A DNA stretch of 5,220 nt from Cuniculiplasma sp. (GTDB lineage: Archaea > Thermoplasmatota > Thermoplasmata > Thermoplasmatales > Thermoplasmataceae), in NCBI GenBank assembly GCA_023256455.1, contig JAGDXN010000077.1, positions 1-5,220 on the forward strand, read 5' to 3'. The stretch's first letter is position 1. The number at the start of each line of letters is the position of its first letter. The translations under genes and the position numbers were made by a program. The notes under the pieces were generated by a model, which was not told the DNA's origin, did no database searches, and was given only the letters and a program-made list of their open reading frames with translations. Shown here in pieces: positions 1-4,981 of this stretch.

Positions 1-1062
1 AACCTCGATGTGGTTAATGCCGCTAGGGTCAAGATGAATATTGAAAGATTTGAATTCTATGCCTTCCTTTTCCAGTATGGAATTTAAAATCTCTCCTGGA
101 ATACCCTTTTGGTGAGAAGTATTTGTTCCAATGAGTGGAGCCAAAACAACCACCTTTCCATCCTCCGACATTTTTCTGATCCTCTCAATGTTGAAGGAAT
201 CCACCTCTATCATTCTGTTTTCATCCATATTCCAGTATGTGTCCACAGGTGATACGAAATCCCCAATTTCCACAGATAAGGGGTTGCCCAAAATCCTCTT
301 TCTTTCATCAAGAATTCTGTTAAAGAGTATGGACTGATAAGCATGGACAAACATGATTCTGAGGCTTCTTGGAATTGCATCAAGGGCTTCACCATAACTT
401 TTCCCTGCCAGGAGTTCATACATCATTGCCCTTTCAAACTGAAGATGCTCCGGGAATTCTTTCACACCCCTGGAAAAGTTCCAGTCCCTGTAAAGATTCA
501 TGCGATAATCATCCGTGTCAATGGAAGGATCTGCTAAATATTCCTTTACGGCAGATTCAAAGCCCTCCTTCACAAGTTTTTCCCCAACAATATGGGTATT
601 ATACCGGATGCTTCCAAACCTTTGAATCCCGAAATAGTTCCAGAATCCTCCGGAGTTTATTATGGACATAAATGATTCTCGTATTTTTTCAACTTCAATG
701 TCAGTTTCAACCCTTATGCTGAACCTGTTTCCCGTAAGATCGCCAAGATTGAGAAGCCTGTCAGTTTTAAACCTTTCAACAACCTCGCAATCCTTTATAT
801 TGATTCTTTCCGGTATTCTTTCGGCATTTATGCAGAAATATTGCTCAGTTAGAGCCCTCTTATCCTTTGTTCCCGCATAGGTTATTCTCTTTCTGCTGAT
901 TCCCAGATATCTGGCAAGATAGGAAACGAAATGGTTTGTTTCCCAGTTATTTAACCTTATTTTTAAAACGGTGTAAGGTCCCGATGGGTTTTCCGAAATT
1001 CCTTCAGATATTTCGAAAACCTGAAAATCACCGGGTTCCATCTTTATTTTATATGCTTCCAT
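1..1062 (-). CDS. truD: tRNA pseudouridine synthase D (TruD/Pus7 family), C-terminus cut by window edge
   Basis: Converts a uridine in tRNA to pseudouridine; the bacterial enzyme acts at U13, and archaeal/eukaryotic Pus7 relatives also act at other sites such as U35. I translated this frame from the minus strand: 354 codons are open from the ATG at 1062 to base 1, with no stop, so the 3' end lies outside. The family signature YAGTKDKRA is at residues 62-70, with the expected catalytic Asp at residue 67. NYFGIQRFG follows at 142-150, and FVHAYQSILFN, typical of the region around the TRUD insertion domain, at 238-248. The bacterial protein is about 350 residues, so a longer archaeal-type C-terminus is expected beyond the edge. 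The ATG lies two bases after the mqnC stop (TGA-AA-ATG), so the gene is probably co-transcribed and translated by reinitiation; no good Shine-Dalgarno is seen. Family assignment is very secure; the exact target uridine is not known from sequence. Confidence 0.95.
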   Translation of the reverse strand, partial: MEAYKIKMEPGDFQVFEISEGISENPSGPYTVLKIRLNNWETNHFVSYLARYLGISRKRITYAGTKDKRALTEQYFCINAERIPERINIKDCEVVERFKTDRLLNLGDLTGNRFSIRVETDIEVEKIRESFMSIINSGGFWNYFGIQRFGSIRYNTHIVGEKLVKEGFESAVKEYLADPSIDTDDYRMNLYRDWNFSRGVKEFPEHLQFERAMMYELLAGKSYGEALDAIPRSLRIMFVHAYQSILFNRILDERKRILGNPLSVEIGDFVSPVDTYWNMDENRMIEVDSFNIERIRKMSEDGKVVVLAPLIGTNTSHQKGIPGEILNSILEKEGIEFKSFNIHLDPSGINHIEV

Positions 1063-1064
1063 TT

Positions 1065-2174
1065 TCACACATAGGTTTTGATTATTTTATATGCATTGTC
1101 CCTTTCCACAGGAACCATTCCGATGCCCTTAAGCGCTCTTATGATGGTTTCCTTTCTCAGGTTCCCCACCATCTTTCCTGTGGCTGGAATAACCTTCTCA
1201 TCATATATGGTTCCACCCCAGTCGTTTGCACCAAAATATATGGACATCTGACCCATTTCAACACCGTTGGTCAGCCATGATGACTGTATTATGGGCAGTT
1301 CCCTGTTGAAAACAATTCTTGATATGGCTATATTTCTAAGAACCTCTTCACCCCCAACCCTTCTGTTAACAAGGCCATCCCTTTCAAGCTTTGTGTTTCC
1401 TGGCTCAAAGTTCCAGGGTGTGAAGGATAGAAATCCATGATATTTCTTCTGTAGATTAAGAATAGAAAGAAGATGATCTGCCCTGTGATAGGCATTTTCC
1501 ACATGGCCAAACATCATGGTGGCGCTTGTCTTTATGCCCATGCTGTGGGCAGTCTCCATCACATTTAACCACTGCTCCCCACTATTTAAGGGTCTTCCAA
1601 GAACCTTTCTAACATCTGCTGAAAATATTTCCGCCCCTGCACCAGGAATTGTTTCAAGGCCGCTTTCCCTTAGAGATTGCAATACGTCCCTGAGGCTGGT
1701 CTTTTCCTTTCTTGCAATAAAGGATATTTCTGATGTGGAAAGTCCATTTATCCCGATTTCTGGAAATTCTCTTTTAATCTTTCTGAATAGATCTGTATAG
1801 TATTCCAGAGGAAGATCTGGATTTACCCCGCCCTGAATTAGAAGCTGCCTTATTCCATAGGCGGAATGAAACTGCCTGAGCCTTTCAACGACCTGCTCAG
1901 CAGTCATGGTATATGAATCTTCCTCCTTCCCTGTCCTGTAAAAGGCACAGAAATTGCATCTCACATTGCATATATTTGTGTAATTTAATATCATATTGGA
2001 TACAAAGCTTACCTGCCTTCCCGTGATCTTATCGGTCAATATTCTGGCCGCATAACCAAGTTTCTTTATATCGACCTCATTATACATGAATGCAATTTCA
2101 TCCCTGCTTATTTCCCCACCGGTTCTGGCTTTTTCAAGAATATCAATCATGGGGTCACTCACGTTTATCATCAT
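1065..2174 (-). CDS. mqnC: Cyclic dehypoxanthine futalosine synthase (radical SAM, MqnC)
   Basis: Cytoplasmic radical SAM enzyme of the futalosine menaquinone pathway; it cyclises dehypoxanthine futalosine to the spiro cyclic form that MqnD then cleaves. The 369-residue length is usual for the family. The [4Fe-4S]-binding CX3CX2C is at Cys69, Cys73 and Cys76 within NICNVRCNFCAFYR. IQGG at 113-116 corresponds to the SAM-binding glycine motif. Also visible are IPGAGAEIF (176-184), SATMMFGHVE (217-226), FTPWNFEPGNTKL (251-263) and QSSWLTNG (297-304), the last two being features that separate MqnC from its paralogue MqnE. The glycine-rich motif reads GAGAE where I expect GGGAE. Two ATG codons are adjacent (2174 and 2171); the first is chosen because a TATA-like box lies about 25 bases upstream, fitting a leaderless message. 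The gene is divergent from mqnE and followed two bases later by truD. Confidence in MqnC rather than MqnE or a CofG/CofH-type relative is high. Confidence 0.93.
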   Translation of the reverse strand: MMINVSDPMIDILEKARTGGEISRDEIAFMYNEVDIKKLGYAARILTDKITGRQVSFVSNMILNYTNICNVRCNFCAFYRTGKEEDSYTMTAEQVVERLRQFHSAYGIRQLLIQGGVNPDLPLEYYTDLFRKIKREFPEIGINGLSTSEISFIARKEKTSLRDVLQSLRESGLETIPGAGAEIFSADVRKVLGRPLNSGEQWLNVMETAHSMGIKTSATMMFGHVENAYHRADHLLSILNLQKKYHGFLSFTPWNFEPGNTKLERDGLVNRRVGGEEVLRNIAISRIVFNRELPIIQSSWLTNGVEMGQMSIYFGANDWGGTIYDEKVIPATGKMVGNLRKETIIRALKGIGMVPVERDNAYKIIKTYV

Positions 2175-2195
2175 AATATACCGATTCTATGTTAA

Positions 2196-2203
2196 TAGAT
2201 AAA
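2196..2203 (-). promoter_or_regulatory. Candidate TATA box for mqnC-truD (leaderless)
   Basis: Read on the minus strand this is CTTTATCTA-like, centred about 25 bases before the mqnC ATG at 2174. That is the spacing at which an archaeal TATA box would start transcription at or next to the start codon. No Shine-Dalgarno precedes the ATG, which also fits a leaderless transcript. A second AT-rich box at 2221-2228 could serve instead but would leave a leader of about 25 bases with no ribosome binding site. AT-rich sequence makes chance matches common. Confidence 0.4.
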
Positions 2204-2220
2204 GAATTGTTATTATTTTC

Positions 2221-2247
2221 TTTATATTATGAGATTCATCTCGAGAT
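2221..2247 (+). promoter_or_regulatory. TATA-like box and adjacent palindrome upstream of a tiny ORF
   Basis: TTTATATT at 2221-2228 lies 27 bases (centre to start codon) before the ATG at 2252, the spacing of a leaderless archaeal promoter. Between them is GAGAT (2231-2235) followed by the perfect 10-bp palindrome ATCTCGAGAT (2238-2247), so the GAGAT element occurs three times in alternating orientation. This could be an operator, but 10-bp palindromes occur by chance several times in a sequence this long. The relation to the tiny frame and to mqnC transcription is inference. Confidence 0.25.
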
Positions 2248-2251
2248 AGAT

Positions 2252-2347
2252 ATGGGAGAAAAGAAAAATCAGGATCGTCACATTTTCACCAGGGTTCACA
2301 TAGCAAGGACAATTAAAACCTCCGGGATAACATGGGATTTGGAATAA
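2252..2347 (+). CDS. Possible 31-aa small ORF, unknown
   Basis: ATG-to-TAA frame of 31 codons beginning MGEKKNQDRHIF and ending GITWDLE. It has a TATA-like box at the leaderless distance upstream and no Shine-Dalgarno. Base composition resembles coding sequence more than the AT-rich flanks. I recognise no family. The stop is followed one base later by the ATG of another short frame (2349), so the two could be the halves of a decayed gene, a tiny operon, or chance. Calling it a gene is speculative. Confidence 0.2.
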   Translation: MGEKKNQDRHIFTRVHIARTIKTSGITWDLE

Positions 2348-2348
2348 A

Positions 2349-2468
2349 ATGTTTGAAATTCCTGTGCTAACAATCTTTGTTTACACAGCCCAATCAAATA
2401 TTTGCGCGTTTGTTGGATACATTCCAACCAAATCTACCAAAACAGAAGTGGCACGAATTATAGATTAA
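2349..2468 (+). CDS. Possible 39-aa small ORF or gene remnant, unknown
   Basis: ATG-to-TAA frame of 39 codons beginning MFEIPVLTIFVYTAQ and ending TEVARIID. It starts one base after the stop of the 31-codon frame, in a different reading frame. The N-terminal third is hydrophobic but too short and interrupted for a confident membrane segment. No ribosome binding site is evident. A T-rich run follows at 2484-2489. The TTTACACAG string inside resembles terminal sequences seen in some insertion sequences, but there is no matching inverted end, so I do not call a mobile element. Confidence 0.15.
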   Translation: MFEIPVLTIFVYTAQSNICAFVGYIPTKSTKTEVARIID

Positions 2469-2539
2469 TAATAAAATTCAGTATTTTTTATACTTATGTT
2501 AAATCCTAAAAATAATGCAAAAAAAATTTTAAAAAAACG

Positions 2540-2547
2540 TTATAATT
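2540..2547 (+). promoter_or_regulatory. Candidate TATA box for mqnE-mqnA (leaderless)
   Basis: TTATAATT is centred about 25 bases before the mqnE ATG at 2568 and is preceded by an A-rich tract (A7 at 2531-2537, in the place of the purine-rich BRE, part of an A8-T4-A7 run). The only Shine-Dalgarno-like string, GAAGGA (2548-2553), is 14 bases from the ATG, too far to be typical, so initiation on a leaderless transcript is the simplest reading. Confidence 0.5.
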
Positions 2548-2567
2548 GAAGGAAACATATCTTAACC

Positions 2568-3677
2568 ATGTTTAATTCATATTCAGCAGATTACTGGAAA
2601 GATCTCAGCATATCGAGCCACAGGTTCACTGTGGAAGAGGCAAAGGAAATGCTCGAGACCATGAATGTCCATGAATTAATGGCCCTTGCAGATTCACTCA
2701 CAGATTATGAAATAGGAAACAGAGTGACCTTTGCAGTTTCTTACAACATTAATTACAGCAACTATTGTGCTGCAAGCTGCCCCATATGCGCCTTTTATGT
2801 TCCGGCAAAGATAAGAGGGAAGACTGACAGAGGCTATGAACTGAGCATAGAGGATGTGAAAAAGGAACTTGAAAAGGCTAAAATGTATAATCCAACAGAG
2901 ATTCACATTGTGGGTGGATTCAATCCCTATCTGCCCATAGAATATTACGAAAGCCTTTTCTCAACGGTTAAAAAATATATGCCTGAAAGCACACTGAAGG
3001 CTTTGACCATACCAGAGATAGATTTTATCGCAAGAACCACAGGCAACTCCTTAAGAGAGACTGTGCAAAGATTCCATGATGCTGGAATGGAAGCTCACAC
3101 CGGTGGTGGTGCAGAAATATTTGATGCTGAAGTAAGAAAAATCATCACAACACCTGAGAAGATAAGCGGTGAAAAATGGCTTGAAGATGCAAGGATCATT
3201 CATTCCATGGGTATAAAGGGAAATTCCACCATGACATATGGTCATGTTGAAAAATGGGAACATATTATAGATCACATGCTCAGATTGAGGGATCTTGAGG
3301 CAGAAGTTCCCGGTTTTCTTTCCTTTATTCCTTTAAAATATAGCCCTGAGAATACACCTCTCTTAAAAATGGGGAAAGTTAATGGCCCATCCTCCGGTGA
3401 GAAGGATCTGAAAGTCATTGCCCTTGCCAGAATCCTGATGGGGCATTATATTAAAAATATCAGCGTTTACTGGGTAGCCATGGGAAAGGGCATAGCCCAG
3501 ATGGCACTCACAGGTGGAGGGAACGATCTCGTGGGTACGGCTGCAAGCGAAAAAATATTTGGTGCAACAAACAGAAGGGAACAGACAACGGTGGAAGAAC
3601 TCAGCGCAATGATCAATGAGATCGGCAAGGTTCCTGCCAAGAGGGACACATTTTACAATATCAGGGGATACTTTTGA
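2568..3677 (+). CDS. mqnE: Aminofutalosine synthase (radical SAM, MqnE)
   Basis: Cytoplasmic radical SAM enzyme; it adds the SAM-derived 5'-deoxyadenosyl radical to 3-enolpyruvylbenzoate, giving 6-amino-6-deoxyfutalosine after decarboxylation. Length is 369 residues, usual for the family. CX3CX2C is at Cys67, Cys71 and Cys74 (NYCAASCPICAFY). IHIVGG at 112-117, typical of MqnE, is followed by NPYLPIEYY. TGGGAEIF is at 178-185, GNSTMTYGHVE at 218-228, FIPLKYSPENTPL at 253-265 and GGGNDLVGT at 316-324. The FIPL...PENT and TMTYGH forms favour MqnE over MqnC. The residues inside the cluster loop (AAS, PI) differ from the Arg/Phe-containing loop of the MqnC next door. The ATG at 2568 is the first in frame and has a TATA-like box at leaderless distance. 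Its stop TGA overlaps the mqnA start as TTGA, so the product of MqnA is passed to an enzyme made from the same message. Confidence 0.92.
   Translation: MFNSYSADYWKDLSISSHRFTVEEAKEMLETMNVHELMALADSLTDYEIGNRVTFAVSYNINYSNYCAASCPICAFYVPAKIRGKTDRGYELSIEDVKKELEKAKMYNPTEIHIVGGFNPYLPIEYYESLFSTVKKYMPESTLKALTIPEIDFIARTTGNSLRETVQRFHDAGMEAHTGGGAEIFDAEVRKIITTPEKISGEKWLEDARIIHSMGIKGNSTMTYGHVEKWEHIIDHMLRLRDLEAEVPGFLSFIPLKYSPENTPLLKMGKVNGPSSGEKDLKVIALARILMGHYIKNISVYWVAMGKGIAQMALTGGGNDLVGTAASEKIFGATNRREQTTVEELSAMINEIGKVPAKRDTFYNIRGYF
3663..3668 (+). promoter_or_regulatory. Shine-Dalgarno-like site for mqnA
   Basis: AGGGGA lies inside the last codons of mqnE, five bases before the TTG at 3674. GGGGAT matches five of six positions of the GGTGAT portion of the archaeal anti-Shine-Dalgarno complement. 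It supports internal initiation at TTG, in contrast to the leaderless first gene of the operon. Confidence 0.5.
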
Positions 3678-4426
3678 ATTCCTTTGCTCTGATAAATCTT
3701 ATACACAGTGACCCTCTTGCTAGGCATTTGGAGAGGGACTTCATAATTAGAAGGGGTACAACCAGGGAGAATCTTAAACTCCTTCTTTCCGAGCAGACAG
3801 ATTATTCCATGATTTCCATAGTGGACTATTTTAAACACATTAATGAACTGGATCTCGTTTATGGACCAACGATTACAGGAAAAATACATTCAATGTCCAA
3901 TCTTTTAATATCAAGGGGCCTTGACCCCTATCCTGGAATGAACATAGCGGTTACATCGGAAACTGAAACAACCGCTTTCTATTTAAGGGAAATCGTGGAC
4001 GAAATGTATCCTGGGACGAAATTAATAAGAAGCAAGAGGAGCACTGCGGAAGAACTTCTTTCAGAGGAGGATTTTGCACTTGTAATAGGGAATAATGCAT
4101 TAAAAATATATGAAACAGATTTCAGAATTGTTTTCGATGTTACCAAAATGTTTTCCAAAATCTTTGACCTGTACAGTATTTACGCGGTCACCGCAATGAG
4201 AAAAGACAGTGGCCTGGAGGGATCAATTAAGGGAAAATTTGAGGTTGAAGAATGGGAAAAGAAAGAATTGGTGGATCAAATCAGCTCTAAATATGGAATA
4301 AGCGGGAACATACTGGCCAATTATTTTTCCGCCATAAGTTATGACTTTGACACAGTAATAGAAAAACAGATCAAAATAATAAAGGAAATGTATGATGAAA
4401 AGAAGGAGAATATATTCACAAAATGA
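3674..4426 (+). CDS. mqnA: Chorismate dehydratase (MqnA)
   Basis: First enzyme of the futalosine pathway: dehydrates chorismate to 3-enolpyruvylbenzoate, the substrate of MqnE. It belongs to the MqnA/MqnD fold, related to periplasmic binding proteins but without a signal peptide, so cytoplasmic. Supporting stretches are ALINLIHSDPL (5-15), YSMISIVDYF (44-53), TGKIHSMSNLL (68-78), IAVTSETETTAFYL (91-104) and FALVIGNNAL (134-143), matching the usual strand order and the (L/V)IGDxAL motif with Asn-Asn in place of Asp-x. At 250 residues it is slightly short. The start is TTG: no ATG precedes the first beta strand in this frame, and the next Met (46) would remove it. TTG overlaps the mqnE stop (TTGA) and has a Shine-Dalgarno-like AGGGGA. 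MqnD is the alternative family member; the context and the IGNNAL/MxR region favour MqnA. The sequence is rather divergent, so this call is less certain than MqnC and MqnE. Confidence 0.8.
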   Translation: MNSFALINLIHSDPLARHLERDFIIRRGTTRENLKLLLSEQTDYSMISIVDYFKHINELDLVYGPTITGKIHSMSNLLISRGLDPYPGMNIAVTSETETTAFYLREIVDEMYPGTKLIRSKRSTAEELLSEEDFALVIGNNALKIYETDFRIVFDVTKMFSKIFDLYSIYAVTAMRKDSGLEGSIKGKFEVEEWEKKELVDQISSKYGISGNILANYFSAISYDFDTVIEKQIKIIKEMYDEKKENIFTK

Positions 4427-4503
4427 GTGAAAAAATAAGGGAACAGTTTTTTAAAATACCGTTTCTGCCTGGAAATCCCATAAGGTTGATTCCATGCATA
4501 TAA
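4423..4503 (+). CDS. Possible 26-aa ORF overlapping the mqnA stop (ATGA)
   Basis: ATG at 4423 overlaps the mqnA TGA as ATGA, the same four-base overlap style seen between mqnE and mqnA. It gives a 26-codon frame beginning MSEKIREQFFKIPFL and ending in IPCI before TAA. AAGGAG (4403-4408) lies 14 bases upstream, farther than usual. No family is recognised. It may be a real peptide, the leftover start of a third operon gene that has decayed, or chance. The first copy of the 12-bp repeat (4468-4479) falls inside it. Confidence 0.2.
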   Translation: MSEKIREQFFKIPFLPGNPIRLIPCI

Positions 4504-4513
4504 ACATTAAAAA

Positions 4514-4523
4514 TTTATTTTTA
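4514..4523 (+). terminator. Candidate T-rich terminator after mqnA
   Basis: TTTATTTTTA lies about 90 bases after the mqnA stop and just after the 26-codon frame. Archaeal RNA polymerase often terminates at T-runs without a hairpin. The surrounding DNA is AT-rich, so this is a weak positional call; T6 at 4446-4451 is another option. Confidence 0.25.
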
Positions 4524-4564
4524 ATGAGAAAATTGAGATAATTAAATAATTTCCAGAACGAATC

Positions 4565-4619
4565 CATATTTTAAAAGGAACATATTTGAAAGGTTCCTGG
4601 AAATCCCTGTGAAAATATG
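4565..4619 (+). repeat. Nested inverted repeat, possible RNA hairpin
   Basis: Outer arms CATATTTT (4565-4572) and AAAATATG (4612-4619) enclose inner arms AGGAAC (4576-4581) and GTTCCT (4593-4598) with an 11-base loop. A competing arm TTTCCAG (4550-4556) pairs with CTGGAAA (4597-4603), part of the direct repeat, so two alternative folds are possible. The stem is AT-rich on the outside and there is no T-tail directly after it, so it is not a standard terminator. Confidence 0.3.
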
Positions 4620-4752
4620 ACTGCAGGCAAAAATCTAAGAAAATAATGACGGAAAAAATTGATCTTAAGAAAGAGATATCTGGAATGGATATTAAAAGAT
4701 GTATGATATAAAATGCCAGAAAATCCCGAATCTTAATTATACAGATAATGAC

Positions 4753-4766
4753 TGGATAATTATCCA
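4753..4766. promoter_or_regulatory. 14-bp perfect palindrome TGGATAATTATCCA, possible operator
   Basis: A perfect two-fold symmetric 14-mer in noncoding DNA, the size and symmetry of a site for a dimeric winged-helix or similar regulator. It is followed by TATA-rich sequence (4774-4786). No adjacent gene clearly uses it. By simple base odds such a palindrome is expected about 0.3 times in the whole window, so it is suggestive only. Confidence 0.3.
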
Positions 4767-4964
4767 TTTAATTATGTATAATATATCTGAGAAAAGTCCA
4801 GAGGGACTAATTTATCTGGAAGATATCATAACAAAATATTAATTAGATCACTGTGGGAATATGAAATGGAAGAGTTAATGGGACTAAATAAACTTTTTAA
4901 AAGGGAGAAACTCATTTTCCCGAGGTACTCAGTAAGTTAGAGTTTTAAGAGGATTAATCAGGTA

Positions 4965-4971
4965 AGGTGAT
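4965..4971 (+). promoter_or_regulatory. Shine-Dalgarno AGGTGAT before the 64-aa ORF
   Basis: AGGTGAT is a seven-base exact match to the complement of the archaeal 16S rRNA 3' end (GGAGGTGATCC). It ends ten bases before the ATG at 4982. A TATA-like TTTTTAAAA (4894-4902) farther upstream could give a leader of about 55 bases. This is the best ribosome binding site in the window and the main reason to consider the following frame a gene. Confidence 0.4.
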
Positions 4972-4981
4972 TTAGGAATTA

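Larger units (their letters stand above)
2175..2567. other. Divergent intergenic region between mqnC and mqnE
   Basis: These 393 bases separate two divergent futalosine genes. The two ends are very AT-rich and carry the candidate promoters. The middle, roughly 2255-2465, has visibly higher GC, closer to the flanking genes, and contains two short plus-strand frames described separately. A T-run (2484-2489, within GTAT...ATAC) could end transcription coming from those frames. An A8-T4-A7 tract at 2519-2537 sits just upstream of the mqnE TATA-like box. No tRNA, CRISPR or clear transposon was seen. Confidence 0.6.
4468..4727 (+). repeat. Direct repeat CCTGGAAATCCC, two exact copies and one degenerate
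   Basis: CCTGGAAATCCC occurs exactly at 4468-4479 and 4596-4607. CCAGAAAATCCC at 4716-4727 matches 10 of 12 positions. Spacings are 128 and 120 bases. Each copy is preceded within about 15-35 bases by a T/A-rich TTTAAAA or ATTAAAAG stretch. Between copies two and three the similarity seems to extend upstream (GAATccATATTTTAAAAG against GAATggATATTAAAAG). This could be an old tandem duplication of a roughly 120-bp unit, or binding sites. The function is unknown. Confidence 0.4.
4504..4981. other. AT-rich stretch without a convincing gene
   Basis: This 478-bp stretch follows the mqnE-mqnA operon. Only very short frames occur (21 codons at 4646-4711; 24 codons from the ATG at 4866, stop at 4940), none with a recognisable product. 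It contains a T-rich run, a nested inverted repeat, two copies of a repeat whose first copy lies just upstream, and a 14-bp palindrome, listed separately. A TCCAGA/TCTGGA pair (4797-4802, 4815-4820) could also form a small hairpin. No tRNA or C/D-box RNA pattern was found. Confidence 0.55.

Noticed and set aside
131..1280. Several plus-strand open frames of 64-114 codons and one minus-strand 69-codon frame
   Set aside because: They are antisense or out-of-frame to truD and the end of mqnC, whose protein motifs are unambiguous; they resemble no family.
2370..2400. TTTACACAG string resembling terminal sequences of some IS256-type elements
   Set aside because: No partner inverted end, target duplication or transposase fragment is recognisable nearby.
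3051..3889. Minus-strand frames of 60-78 codons opposite mqnE and mqnA
   Set aside because: Shadows of the two plus-strand enzymes, with no recognisable product or start signals.
4507..4767. Minus-strand 86-codon frame rich in Ile, Phe and Leu
   Set aside because: Its composition is what AT-rich noncoding DNA gives when translated. It runs through the repeats and palindrome, has no recognisable family and no ribosome binding site that I could identify.
4677..4821. TATCTGGAA occurring twice (4677-4685, 4813-4821) and GGGACTAA twice (4803-4810, 4880-4887)
   Set aside because: Repeats of 8-9 bases are expected by chance in a stretch of this length and composition.
4791..4940. Plus-strand open stretch ending in a 24-codon frame from the ATG at 4866 (MEELMGLNKLFKREKL)
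   Set aside because: Very short, with no Shine-Dalgarno and only a generic AT-rich upstream box. It looks somewhat protein-like but cannot be supported as a gene.
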